The notes under the pieces are model-generated. The model saw nothing but the letters and a program-made list of their open reading frames with translations, was not told the origin of the DNA and ran no database searches. A stretch of DNA of 64,000 nt from positions 1,550,001 through 1,614,000 of the forward strand of contig NZ_CP030771.1 of assembly GCF_006088715.1 (NCBI RefSeq), written 5' to 3'. Shown here in pieces: positions 35,557 through 44,001 of the stretch; within the stretch, counting starts at the first letter, position 1; the number at the start of each line of letters is the position of its first letter. Made by a program: the position numbers and the translations under genes. The DNA is from Streptomyces sp. YIM 121038. Lineage in GTDB: Bacteria > Actinomycetota > Actinomycetes > Streptomycetales > Streptomycetaceae.

Positions 35557-36735
35557 GTGTTAAGACGCGTCATCGCGGCGGCCGCTCTCGTGGTCACCGC
35601 CGCCCTCGTCCCCGCCGCGCCGACGACGGCGAGCGCACCGGCACCGGCACCCGTCCGCACCGCCCCGGTCCCGGCCGCGGGCGAGGAGCAGACGGTCGAC
35701 CTCAGGCTCGGCTCCCCCGGCGGCCCGGCCCGGCAGGTGATCCGGCACCCGGGAGCGGCGTACGTCAAGGTGCACTTCGCCCGCCTCGCGCTCGCCCCCG
35801 GCGACCGCCTGACCGTGGCCGACCCGGCCGGACGCGAGGTGCACACCTACCACGGCGACCCCACCCGCGGCGGGGCCGCGCCGGGCGACGCGGGCTTCAC
35901 CCGGCACGGGCGCACCGGCTTCGCCGCGATGTCCGTCGACGGGGACACCGCGGTGATCACCCTGCACACCCGCGGCGAGCGGCGCTCGCAGGCGACGGTC
36001 GACCGGTACTGGCGCGGCTACACCCCGGCGGAGTTCACCGCCGAGAACCCGGCGACGCGCAGCGTGTGCGGCGCCGACGGCCGCCGGGACGCCGTCTGCT
36101 ACAAGACCAGCCACCCCGCGCACTACGCCGCCTCGCGCGGCGTGGCCCGCATGCTCCTGAACGGCGGGGGCTACTGCACCGCCTGGCGCGTGGGCCGCGG
36201 CAACCACATGATGACCAACAACCACTGCATCAAGACGCAGGCCGAACTCGACAAGGTGGAGCTCCAGTTCGACTACGACTGCGCCACCTGCGGCGGCAAC
36301 GACCCGCGCCCGGGCACCAAGGTCGGCGCGAACGCCCTCCTGCGCACCTCGGCGAGCCTCGACTTCACGCTCTTCAGCGTGGACGACTTCGACCGGATCA
36401 CCCAGTTCGGCACCCTGTTCCTGGAGACCCGCGCGCCGATCGCGAACGAGCAGGCGTACATCGCCGGGCACGGCGACACCCGGCCCAAGCGCATCTCGAT
36501 CTACGAGGAGCGCGACGGCGGCGCCTACTGCGGCGTACGGACCCCGCAACTCGGCCCCGAGGACGTCGGCTACAACTGCGACACCTCGGGCGGCAGCTCC
36601 GGCTCCCCGGTGCTCGCGGGCTCCTCCCACAAGGTGATCGCCCTGCACTGGGGCGGCTCCTGCCCGACCAACGTGGGCACGCGCATGGAGAAGATCTACC
36701 CGCAGGTCCAGGACCTGATCGACAACCGTCCGTAA
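35557..36735 (+). CDS. Secreted trypsin-like serine protease with TTA at codon 2
   Basis: A 392-residue S1-type endopeptidase. The signal peptide ends near residue 25 (APTTASA). An N-terminal beta-rich region precedes the catalytic part, with His in MMTNNHCIK (about 223), Asp in SASLDFTLF (about 269) and Ser in TSGGSSGSPVLAG (about 349). Several Cys pairs (CATC, CGADG, SCPT) fit lysyl-endopeptidase-like extracellular enzymes. The GTG at 35557 is five bases after AAGGAGG. Codon 2 is TTA, the rare Leu codon read by the bldA tRNA, which would delay synthesis until development. The Lys-P1 SSI inhibitors in this window are plausible partners. Confidence 0.92.
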   Translation: MLRRVIAAAALVVTAALVPAAPTTASAPAPAPVRTAPVPAAGEEQTVDLRLGSPGGPARQVIRHPGAAYVKVHFARLALAPGDRLTVADPAGREVHTYHGDPTRGGAAPGDAGFTRHGRTGFAAMSVDGDTAVITLHTRGERRSQATVDRYWRGYTPAEFTAENPATRSVCGADGRRDAVCYKTSHPAHYAASRGVARMLLNGGGYCTAWRVGRGNHMMTNNHCIKTQAELDKVELQFDYDCATCGGNDPRPGTKVGANALLRTSASLDFTLFSVDDFDRITQFGTLFLETRAPIANEQAYIAGHGDTRPKRISIYEERDGGAYCGVRTPQLGPEDVGYNCDTSGGSSGSPVLAGSSHKVIALHWGGSCPTNVGTRMEKIYPQVQDLIDNRP

Positions 36736-36752
36736 CCCACGGGCCTTCCCGG

Positions 36753-36784
36753 ACGGAGCCCGCGCCGACCGGCGCGGGCTCCGT
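36753..36784 (+). terminator. Terminator-like hairpin after the serine protease
   Basis: Perfect 14-bp stem ACGGAGCCCGCGCC / GGCGCGGGCTCCGT with loop GACC, 18 bp after the stop. Confidence 0.85.
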
Positions 36785-36890
36785 TCCGTACCCACGCGCC
36801 CCGCCGCGCGCCCGCACCCCCGCGCCACCCCTTCGGGCGGAATAGGCCATCTGTCCCGCGCCTGGCTGGACAGGACGACATCATGCGTCC

Positions 36891-37148
36891 ATGGACGGTG
36901 CCACGCCTGTGCAGGTCTTGTTCCCACCCGACGAGTACGACGCCGTACTGCGGCACGCGGACCGGCTCGGCCTCACCGTCGCGGAGTTCATACGGCGGGT
37001 GGCGACCGGGCACGTACGCCGGGGCGGCGACGCGCGCGCCGGGGCGGTCCGGCGGGGCGCGAGCGTGCCGCCGGTGCGCCGCCGCCTCGACGCCTCGTCG
37101 ACGCCCGCGCTCCAGCGGTTCCTGGACACCCTGGCGACGGGGTCCTGA
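36891..37148 (+). CDS. Small hypothetical protein, possible ribbon-helix-helix
   Basis: An 85-residue basic protein. The first half (VQVLFPPDEYDAVLRHADRL then GLTVAEFIRRVATGHV) has the strand-helix-helix look of a ribbon-helix-helix DNA-binding protein; the second half is Arg-rich and ends in a helix LQRFLDTL. No toxin partner is adjacent. The coding pattern (third-position GC) supports a real gene, but no family is recognised with confidence. Confidence 0.6.
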   Translation: MDGATPVQVLFPPDEYDAVLRHADRLGLTVAEFIRRVATGHVRRGGDARAGAVRRGASVPPVRRRLDASSTPALQRFLDTLATGS

Positions 37149-37196
37149 ACCCGGCGGGGCCCTAAACCCGGCGCACGGCTCGCCCCGGCCGGGGCC

Positions 37197-39038
37197 TCAG
37201 CCCAGCGCGATCTCCGGCTCGTAGAGGTCGAGCCACACGGCCAGATCGAGGGCGCGCTCCATGCCGCGCCGCGAGGCGGGCCTGATCTGCGGCGTCTCGC
37301 GGTGCGCGAGGCGCCGCAGCGCGTCGCGGTCCACGAGGTCGAAGACCGGATGTCCGGGCCGGGCGAGCAGGTCCTTGGCGTGTTCCTGGAGCGCGAAGGC
37401 GTACTTCGGGTCCTGCGTCGACGGGTAAGGGCTCTTCACCCGGTCGTACACCGACTGGGGGAGCCGGTCCGCGGCGGCCTCCCGCAGCAGCGACTTCTCC
37501 CGGCCGTCGAAGGTCTTCAGGGCCCAGGGCGCGTTGTAGACGTACTCGACGAGGCGGTGGTCGCAGAACGGCACCCGCACCTCCAGGCCGACGGCCATGC
37601 TCGCCCGGTCCTTGCGGTCGAGCAGCACCCGCACGAAGCGCGTCAGGTACAGCTGGCTGATCGTGCGCATGCGGTACTCGAAGTCGCTCTCGCCGTCGAG
37701 GCGTTCGACCGCGGCCACGGCCCCCGCGTAGCTGTCGCCGACGTAGGACCGCAGGTCCAGGGTGTCCAGGACGTCCCGGCGCAGCAGCCCCGCCTCGTCG
37801 CCGAGGGTCTCGGCGTGCCGCACCAGCCAGGGGAAGGTAGTGCCGCGCCGCGCCTGTTCGTCGAAGAACTGCAGATAGCCGCCGAAGACCTCGTCCGCCG
37901 ACTCGCCGGACAGGGCGACCGTGGAGTGTTCGCGGATCGCCTGGAAGAGCAGGTACAGCGAAGCGTCCATGTCGCCGAAGCCGACGGGCATGTCGCGCGC
38001 GGTCAGCATCTTCGCCCGCACCTGGGGGTCGGCCAGCGTCTGCGCGTCGAGGACGATGTCGCGGTGGTCGGTGCCCGCGAGCCGCGCCACGTCGTGCGCG
38101 TAGGGGGAATCCGGCGTCCCGCGCAGCTCGTCCGCCACGAAGTGGTCGCTCTGCCCGGTGAAGTCGACGGAGAAGCTGCGCAGCGTCTCGCCCGCGCCCT
38201 TGAGCTGGTGGGCGGCGAGCGCCGAGAGGGCGGAGGAGTCGAGGCCGCCGGAGAGCAGCACACAGCGCGGCACGTCGGACACGAGCTGGCGGCGGACGAT
38301 GTCGTCGAGCAGGGAGCGGACGGTGGCCACGGTCTCGTCGCGGCCGTGCGGGTGCGGCCGCGTCTCCAGGCGCCAGTAGGTGCGGGTGCGCAGGCCCCGG
38401 CGGTCCACGGTGACGACGGTGCCGGGCTCGACCTCGCGCATGCCGTCCCACACGGCGTGCCCCGGCGTCTTCACGAAGGCGAACACCTCACGCAGCCCGT
38501 CGACGGTCACGCGCGCCCGGGCCAGCGGGTGGGCGAGGATCGCCTTGGGCTCGGAGCCGAAGAGGACGCCGTCGGACGTCGGGCGGTAGTAGAAGGGCTT
38601 GATGCCCATGCGGTCGCGCACCATGACGAGCCGCTGACGGGGGCCGTCCCACACGGCGAAGGCGTACATCCCGTTGAGCCGCTCGGCCACCTCCTCGCCC
38701 CACTGGAGGTAGCCGCGCAGCACGACCTCGGTGTCGGACTCGGTGGTGAAGGCGTGCCCGAGCCCGGCCAGTTCGGCGCGCAGCTCGGTGAAGTTGTACG
38801 TCTCGCCGGAGTACACGAGCGCGACCGTGCCGCCGGGCGTGGCCGCGGTCATGGGCTGGCGGCCGCCGGGCAGGTCGATGACGGCCAGGCGCCGGTGGCC
38901 GAGCGCCGCGGGGCCCTGTGCCCAGGTGCCGCGGTCGTCCGGACCGCGACAGGCCATCGTCTCCGTCATCGCGTCCAGGACCCGGCCCTCGGTCCGCAGC
39001 TCACGGTCGAACGAGACCCACCCGGTGATGCCGCACAT
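37197..39038 (-). CDS. asnB: Asparagine synthetase (glutamine-hydrolysing)
   Basis: A 613-residue AsnB, converting aspartate and glutamine to asparagine with ATP. Cys2 of MCGITGWVSF is the glutaminase nucleophile after Met removal; RGPDDRGTW and GHRRLAVIDL follow. The synthetase domain has the PP-motif LLSGGLDSSALSALAA and SGESADEVFGGY. The ORF is open to 39242, but the Cys2 requirement fixes the start at 39038. The operator-like dyad 22 bp upstream suggests regulation. Similar enzymes also act in amide formation of peptides; no peptide cluster is adjacent. Confidence 0.95.
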   Translation of the reverse strand: MCGITGWVSFDRELRTEGRVLDAMTETMACRGPDDRGTWAQGPAALGHRRLAVIDLPGGRQPMTAATPGGTVALVYSGETYNFTELRAELAGLGHAFTTESDTEVVLRGYLQWGEEVAERLNGMYAFAVWDGPRQRLVMVRDRMGIKPFYYRPTSDGVLFGSEPKAILAHPLARARVTVDGLREVFAFVKTPGHAVWDGMREVEPGTVVTVDRRGLRTRTYWRLETRPHPHGRDETVATVRSLLDDIVRRQLVSDVPRCVLLSGGLDSSALSALAAHQLKGAGETLRSFSVDFTGQSDHFVADELRGTPDSPYAHDVARLAGTDHRDIVLDAQTLADPQVRAKMLTARDMPVGFGDMDASLYLLFQAIREHSTVALSGESADEVFGGYLQFFDEQARRGTTFPWLVRHAETLGDEAGLLRRDVLDTLDLRSYVGDSYAGAVAAVERLDGESDFEYRMRTISQLYLTRFVRVLLDRKDRASMAVGLEVRVPFCDHRLVEYVYNAPWALKTFDGREKSLLREAAADRLPQSVYDRVKSPYPSTQDPKYAFALQEHAKDLLARPGHPVFDLVDRDALRRLAHRETPQIRPASRRGMERALDLAVWLDLYEPEIALG

Positions 39039-39059
39039 GCGATTCCTCCCGCCGAAGTA

Positions 39060-39080
39060 GATGTATCTAGCAGCTATATC
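39060..39080. promoter_or_regulatory. Dyad operator upstream of asnB
   Basis: Imperfect 21-bp palindrome of the form GATxTAxCTxxxAGxTAxATC, with 14 of 18 arm positions symmetric, 22 bp before the asnB start. Its AT content is far above that of the surroundings. The TetR gene 190 bp away on the same strand is a candidate regulator. Confidence 0.6.
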
Positions 39081-39270
39081 GACAGGCTCCGCCCCGAACC
39101 CCGCGCGGTCAACGCTCGCGTCACCCCGCGCACCCGGCCGACCCGCGGATTCCGGCCGCACCGGACCGAAGGTCAAGGAGTCACCACGGCCGGACAGCCG
39201 CTCCCACCGCGCCCGGCCACGCCAGGGGCGCATCTGGAACATCAGATTCCGGCCATCCGTAAAGCTTTGC

Positions 39271-39867
39271 TCAACACGCGGGCGTCAGACAGGCCTGCAC
39301 GGCGGGCGCGTACCGTTCGGTGATCTCGGCGATCGCCATCGCCCGCAGATGGGGGCCGCGGGCGATGCCGTACATCACTCCGAGGCCGAGCAGCATCGCC
39401 ACCGCCATCTCGGCGCGCAGCCCCGCGTCCGCGCCCGGGAGGCGCTCGCCGAGCCTGCGCACGACCTGCGTGCGGAAGTTGGCGCGCAGCACATAGCCGT
39501 GCTCGCGGTGCAGCGGGGCGAAGACGATGCGCAGGATGGGGTCGGCGCCCTGCTCGGCCTGGCTGGTGAGCAGGTGGTGGACCATGTGGCGGCCGAGGTC
39601 CGCCAGGGGCGCGTCGAGGATGGCCGCGGCGTCCGTCTCGAAGGACATGATCTGCGCGAACAGCGCGTCCTTGCTGCCGAAGTACTTCAGGACGAGCGGC
39701 GGGCTCACCCCCGCCCGCTCGGCCACCGCCTTCAGGGTGATGTCGGCGTGCGCGTGCCGCGCGAGCAGATGCCGGGCCGCCCGCACGATGGCGGCCTTGG
39801 TCTCTTCGGCGTCACGGCGCGCGGACCCCGTCACGTGCCGGTGCGGCCGCGGGGTGGAGCTGGTCAT
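39271..39867 (-). CDS. TetR/AcrR family transcriptional regulator
   Basis: A 198-residue TetR repressor. The HTH reads ITLKAVAERAGVSPPLVLKYFGSKDALFAQ, about residues 40-70; the C-terminal ligand-binding part carries the helix-rich region VHHLLTSQAEQGADPILRIVF. Start ATG at 39867 just precedes the basic tail; the open frame to 40071 runs through the operator region. Located upstream of asnB on the same strand and divergent from an oxidoreductase. Confidence 0.9.
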   Translation of the reverse strand: MTSSTPRPHRHVTGSARRDAEETKAAIVRAARHLLARHAHADITLKAVAERAGVSPPLVLKYFGSKDALFAQIMSFETDAAAILDAPLADLGRHMVHHLLTSQAEQGADPILRIVFAPLHREHGYVLRANFRTQVVRRLGERLPGADAGLRAEMAVAMLLGLGVMYGIARGPHLRAMAIAEITERYAPAVQACLTPAC

Positions 39868-40325
39868 GGCGTCACTTTCCCTCACCGGCCGCCCGGTCCC
39901 GGCGGCCGCGTCCGAGGGTAGGCGGCGGGCACCCCACGGGCCACGGACGGTTGCACGGGGCGCAACAGCCCCGCCGCCAGCCGCACCACCGGATACCGGA
40001 GAATTCCCGGACAGTCGGGACAGTTCACGCGCGATTCTCGGACATCTTCCCCGGGGCGGAGTGAATGGCAATTCACCTGGCCCGGCGAATTGCCATTCAC
40101 CCGCGAAGAGTTGACGGTACGTCGATTAGTGGGCCGGACTTCGCGGGCCGACCCCGGGAAACGATCCCGCGGCCGGACACCGGCTCGCCGCAAGGTCCGT
40201 ACCTTTATGGCCGAGAGGCGCCGGGGCCGCCCCGGCGCGGGCGCGCAGACCGTCCCGCGCCGCGCCCCTCGGCGACCGCCACCCGGCCCGTGGGGCGCCC
40301 CGCACCGCTCCGCCATACTGCGGCC
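39868..40325. other. 458-bp divergent intergenic region between TetR and oxidoreductase genes
   Basis: No gene is seen. The centre contains the long inverted repeat at 40061-40100. The rest is AT-richer than average between 39990 and 40130, consistent with divergent promoters. Confidence 0.6.
40061..40100. promoter_or_regulatory. Paired operator-like inverted repeat
   Basis: GTGAATGGCAATTC at 40061-40074 is repeated as its perfect reverse complement at 40087-40100 with a 12-base spacer. The left copy is itself part of a dyad, GTGAAT-GGCA-ATTCAC (40061-40076). This looks like two sites for a dimeric regulator, 194 bp upstream of the TetR start and 226 bp upstream of the oxidoreductase. Confidence 0.7.
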
Positions 40326-41270
40326 ATGACCAGATTTCGTGTGGGCTTGATCGGTACGGGTCCCTGGGCGACCGCGACGCACGCGCCGGTGCTCGCCGCG
40401 CATCCGGACGCCGAGCTCGCCGGCGTGTGGGGCCGCCGCCCCGAGGCCGCCGCCGAGCTCGCGGCCGCGCACGCCACCACGGCGTACGAGGACGTGGACG
40501 CGCTCTTCGCCGCGAGCGACGCGGTCGCCTTCGCGGTGCCGCCGGACGTACAGGCGCCCCTGGCGGCGCGGGCCGCGCGGGCGGGCTGTCACCTGCTCCT
40601 CGACAAGCCGGTGGCCACGACCGCGGCGGCGGCTCGCGCCCTGGTCACGGAGGTGGAGCGGGCCAAGGTCGCCTCCGTGGTGTTCTTCACACTGCGGTTC
40701 GCCCCGCCCGTGGCCGACTGGCTGGCCGAGCGGGCCGGGGAGGGGCCGTGGTTCACCGGGCGCGCCGACTGGTACAGCTCGTTCTACGCGGCGGACGGGA
40801 GCGGCGCCTTCGACTCGCCGTGGCGGGCGAGCAAGGGCGGCCTGTGGGACGTCGGGCCGCACGCGCTGTCCGTCCTGACGGCCGTGCTCGGCGAGATCAC
40901 GACGGTGACGGCGGCCCCGGGACCGGCGGACACGGTCCATCTGATCCTGCGGCACGCGGGCGGCGCGTCCAGTACGGCGGCCCTGACGCTGCGCGCCCCG
41001 GAGCGGGCGACGGGCGTGACGCTGGAGTTCCGCGGCGAGCGCGGGACGGCCTCCCCGGAGGCCTTCGAAGAGACAGGGTGGGGCGATTCGGGCGTCGCGT
41101 TTCAGTCAGCTGTGAGCGCGCTCGTGACGGCGGCACATGCCGGACGGCCGCACGCGTGTGACGTGCGATTCGGCGCGCGCGTGACGGAGATCCTGGCAGC
41201 GGCGGAAAAGCAGGTGGCGGTGCTCGACGGCACGGAGCAACAGGGCCGAACGCGGACTCGGGCCTCTTGA
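40326..41270 (+). CDS. Gfo/Idh/MocA family oxidoreductase
   Basis: A 314-residue NAD(P)-dependent sugar-type oxidoreductase. Rossmann motif RVGLIGTGPWATATHAPVLAAHPD at the start, then the family loop HLLLDKPVATT (DKP in place of EKP; Lys is the catalytic residue) and the C-terminal beta-sheet region with KGGLWDVGPHALSVLTAVLGE (active-site Asp and His). ATG at 40326 is preferred over the long upstream extension to 40065. The substrate is unknown. Confidence 0.9.
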   Translation: MTRFRVGLIGTGPWATATHAPVLAAHPDAELAGVWGRRPEAAAELAAAHATTAYEDVDALFAASDAVAFAVPPDVQAPLAARAARAGCHLLLDKPVATTAAAARALVTEVERAKVASVVFFTLRFAPPVADWLAERAGEGPWFTGRADWYSSFYAADGSGAFDSPWRASKGGLWDVGPHALSVLTAVLGEITTVTAAPGPADTVHLILRHAGGASSTAALTLRAPERATGVTLEFRGERGTASPEAFEETGWGDSGVAFQSAVSALVTAAHAGRPHACDVRFGARVTEILAAAEKQVAVLDGTEQQGRTRTRAS

Positions 41271-41723
41271 GCGAATACCAGCCACAAGGGCCGCCCGGAA
41301 CAACACGGGGCGGCCGGTACCGTGGCCGCTACGTAATGGCGAGTGACGGCACCGGCCGCAGCCAGTGAACCCAGGAACCGAACCGGGTAGTAACTGCCAC
41401 GCAGGTACACACTGCTCAGTTTCCGACCACACAGATCGGAATACGAACAACCGGTCCCGCGCGCTACCCGACTACGACCCCGTAGGCGGAGGGGGTATCC
41501 GACGCCGAGGAATTTCAGCCAATTTCATGCTCCCCGAACAAGATGCCCCTGAGTTGTGCCCGCGAGCCCACCGACGATCAAACCTGCAGGTCGGTGGCCC
41601 CGCCCACTCCATGATGCCGCACGAGCTGATCGTTTTCTTCAGGCAATGTTTATGCCCAAAGACGATGCGAATATTTAGACTGCTGACGCTCAACTCGGCG
41701 TGTACGAAGAGGGATTACCCACC
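41271..41723. other. 453-bp AT-richer intergenic region upstream of the MmyB-type regulator
   Basis: GC content is visibly lower here than in neighbouring genes, especially 41510-41700. A frame at 41365-41727 is open, but its codon use and composition do not look coding. The segment presumably contains the regulator promoter; the low GC could reflect acquired DNA. Confidence 0.55.
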
Positions 41724-42545
41724 ATGAACAAGACGGCGCTGCGCGCTCTGCTCCGTGAACGACGCGCCCTCATCGCCCCCGAATCGCACGGCTTCGTCCG
41801 CTCGACGGGGCAGGGCAGACGGGCACCGGGGCTCTCCCAGCATCAGGTGGACCAACTCCTGCATCGCACCCTTGGTACGTACCACCGCCTCGAGTCCGGC
41901 AACTACCCCAACCCACCGACGGCCCTCCTGCGCGACGTGGCCCGCCTGTTCGGGCTGAACGAGCAGGAATGGGTCTCTTTGTGCCGGTACGCCCTGCTCC
42001 AGGACCCGCCGGGGCCGCTGCACCTGTCGTCGGGCAAGGAGGTGCCGGGCGTCTGGCGCGAGGCTGTCAACGGCATCGCGCACATCGCGTACATCGCGGA
42101 CGCGTCCTGGGACATGCTCGTGTACAACGACGCCTGCGCCGCCGTCTTCCCCGGGGGCGAGGTCCCGCCGAACATCATGCGCTGGATGGTCCTCAGCCCG
42201 GTGGCCCGCGAGATCCTCCTCGACTGGGACACCTCCTGGGCACCCATGCTGCTGCCGCAGCTGCGCGGGGCGCTCGCCACCCGGCCCGAGGACGAGACCC
42301 TCCAGCAGATCGAGAAGGAGGTCCTCGCCGACCCCCTGGCCGCCCCGCTGTACGGCGCGGACAAGCCCTACCCCCACCCCGACGGCGACGAGCGGCCCCT
42401 GCTGCACGCCGAGAAGGGCGCGGGCTGGGTCACCATGTGCGCCGCCCAGCCGCTGACCGCTCCGGGCGCCCGGATGATGATCCTGGTGTTCCACCCCGGA
42501 CGGGAGCGCGTCCACCCGCGGGCGCCGATGCTGCGGGCCACCTGA
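41724..42545 (+). CDS. MmyB-like helix-turn-helix transcriptional regulator
   Basis: A 273-residue regulator. Residues about 5-85 form a Cro/CI-type HTH (SQHQVDQLLHRTLGTYHRLESGNYPNPPTAL split over two helices), followed by the MmyB-type ligand-binding domain, recognised by IAYIADASWDMLVYNDACAAVFPG, NIMRWMVLSPVAREILLDWD and a WVTMCAAQPLTAPGARMMIL ending. In Streptomyces such regulators often sit beside secondary-metabolic genes and may bind fatty-acid-like ligands. Here a type III PKS follows 273 bp downstream on the same strand. Start ATG at 41724 is chosen over GTG at 41700. Confidence 0.85.
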   Translation: MNKTALRALLRERRALIAPESHGFVRSTGQGRRAPGLSQHQVDQLLHRTLGTYHRLESGNYPNPPTALLRDVARLFGLNEQEWVSLCRYALLQDPPGPLHLSSGKEVPGVWREAVNGIAHIAYIADASWDMLVYNDACAAVFPGGEVPPNIMRWMVLSPVAREILLDWDTSWAPMLLPQLRGALATRPEDETLQQIEKEVLADPLAAPLYGADKPYPHPDGDERPLLHAEKGAGWVTMCAAQPLTAPGARMMILVFHPGRERVHPRAPMLRAT

Positions 42546-42633
42546 CGGCCCACGCGGTCGGCCACCGCCCCGGCACCGCCCGCCCGCGTGACCGCGGGCC
42601 GGGCCCGCCCCGGCGCCACCTGATCGCCGCACG

Positions 42634-42670
42634 CGGGCCCGCTCCCGGCCGACGGCCGGGAGCGGGCCCG
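42634..42670 (+). terminator. Terminator-like hairpin after the MmyB-type regulator
   Basis: Perfect 17-bp stem CGGGCCCGCTCCCGGCC / GGCCGGGAGCGGGCCCG around a 3-base loop, 88 bp after the stop. It would separate the regulator from the PKS transcript. Confidence 0.85.
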
Positions 42671-42699
42671 TACGACGGCCGGGAGCAGGCCCGTACGAC
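42654..42699 (+). repeat. Tandem 23-bp duplication downstream of the hairpin
   Basis: The unit at 42654-42676 (starting GGCCGGGAGCGGGCCC) is repeated at 42677-42699 with one difference (G to A at 42687). The first copy includes the right arm of the terminator, so the duplication gives an alternative, slightly mismatched arm. Confidence 0.75.
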
Positions 42700-42818
42700 G
42701 GCTCTTCCCAGGTCCGGGGCCCGCGCTGGAACCGCCACGCCAGGACGCACGTTCGACGAGGTGCAGTACGTTTCCTTATGCCCTCCACATCCGACCTGCA
42801 CCTGGCGGGAGTTCCTCC

Positions 42819-43859
42819 GTGTCCGCATATGTCCTCAGACCCCAGACCGTCGTCGGTGACCACAAGGTCACCACCGCGGAGATCACCGACGACATACGCA
42901 GGCACCACCCCGACCACCCCCGTCTCAACGCGTTCCTACGGGTCATCGGCAACTGCGGGGTCGAGACCCGCTACTTCACCCGGCCCCTCGACTCCCCGAC
43001 CGTCGCCGGCACGGCCGATGTGCACGAGCGGGCCACCGCGGCCTTCGGCGACGCCCTCGCCATGGCCGAGCGCGCGGCCACGGCCGCACTCGCGTCGGCC
43101 GGCCTCGCCGCCACCGACATCGATGCCCTGGTCACCACGCACACCACCGGCTGGTCCGTCCCCAACCTGGACATCCACCTGATCGAACGGCTCGGCCTGC
43201 GGCCCACCGTGCGCCGCATCGCCCTCACCACGCTCGCCTGCCCCGGCGGCACCCAGTCCCTGATCCGGGCCGCGGACCTGGTCGCCGTCCGGCCGGGCAG
43301 CAAGGTCCTCGTGGTGGCCGCGGAGGTCATCTCGTCCGTCTACCACCACAGCGACACGGGCATCGAGGCCATGATCTACAAGGCCCTGTTCGGGGACTCG
43401 GCGGGCGCCGCCGTCGTGACGGACGAGCCCCTGGGCCCGGGCCTGGTCATCGAGGACACGTACGAGTACGTACTGCCGGGCAGCATCGACCGCCAGCGCG
43501 GCCGGATCACGGCCGACGGCTTCCACTTCGACTCCACCAGGAAGGCGCTCACGGCCGCGGACGACGTCCTTCCGCAGCTCCTGGAGTGGGTCGGTCCGCA
43601 GCAAGCCGAGTTCGCGGTCGTCCACCCGGGCAGCCCGCGCATCATCGCCGACACCGCGGCCGCCCTCGGACTGGAGGCCGTTGACACGCGTCACTCCACG
43701 GACACGCTCGCCCAGGAGGGCAATCTGGGCGGGGTGAGCGTGCTGCGCGTCCTGGAACGCACGCACAGCGCGCCGCCCGCCGACGGCGCCCGTGGCTACA
43801 CCGTCGCCTACGGCCCCGGCTTCACCACCGCCGCGCTGCGCTGCCGCTGGCACGGGTGA
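42819..43859 (+). CDS. Type III polyketide synthase (chalcone/stilbene synthase family)
   Basis: A 346-residue thiolase-fold synthase that condenses malonyl-CoA units onto a CoA starter. The Cys-His-Asn triad is visible at Cys141 (ALTTLACPGGTQSL), His269 (FAVVHPGSPRI) and Asn303 (EGNLGGVSVLRV). The C-terminal GYTVAYGPGFTTAAL matches the family closing loop. It is divergent from RppA and germicidin synthase in the segments compared by memory, so starter and product are unknown. GTG start at 42819 follows GGGAG. No tailoring enzyme is adjacent; the MmyB-type regulator upstream is the likely controller. Confidence 0.82.
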   Translation: MSAYVLRPQTVVGDHKVTTAEITDDIRRHHPDHPRLNAFLRVIGNCGVETRYFTRPLDSPTVAGTADVHERATAAFGDALAMAERAATAALASAGLAATDIDALVTTHTTGWSVPNLDIHLIERLGLRPTVRRIALTTLACPGGTQSLIRAADLVAVRPGSKVLVVAAEVISSVYHHSDTGIEAMIYKALFGDSAGAAVVTDEPLGPGLVIEDTYEYVLPGSIDRQRGRITADGFHFDSTRKALTAADDVLPQLLEWVGPQQAEFAVVHPGSPRIIADTAAALGLEAVDTRHSTDTLAQEGNLGGVSVLRVLERTHSAPPADGARGYTVAYGPGFTTAALRCRWHG

Positions 43860-43869
43860 GGGCGCCCCG

Positions 43870-43895
43870 GAGCAGCGGCGCGGGGGCCGCTGCTC
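43870..43895 (+). terminator. Terminator-like hairpin after the type III PKS
   Basis: Stem GAGCAGCGGC / GCCGCTGCTC (10 bp) with a 6-base loop, 10 bp after the stop. Confidence 0.75.
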
Positions 43896-44001
43896 ACCCC
43901 TCCGGCTCGTCCGCCGCTGTGCTCTTTCGTCCTTTCGGCCACCCCGGTCCGGCCACCTGACCGATGGCGCGGACCCCGGGGCGTCCGGGACGGTGGGGAG
44001 C

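Noticed and set aside
41365..41727. A 120-codon frame upstream of the MmyB-type regulator
   Set aside because: Composition is not coding-like for this genome, there is no ribosome site, and it overlaps the likely promoter.
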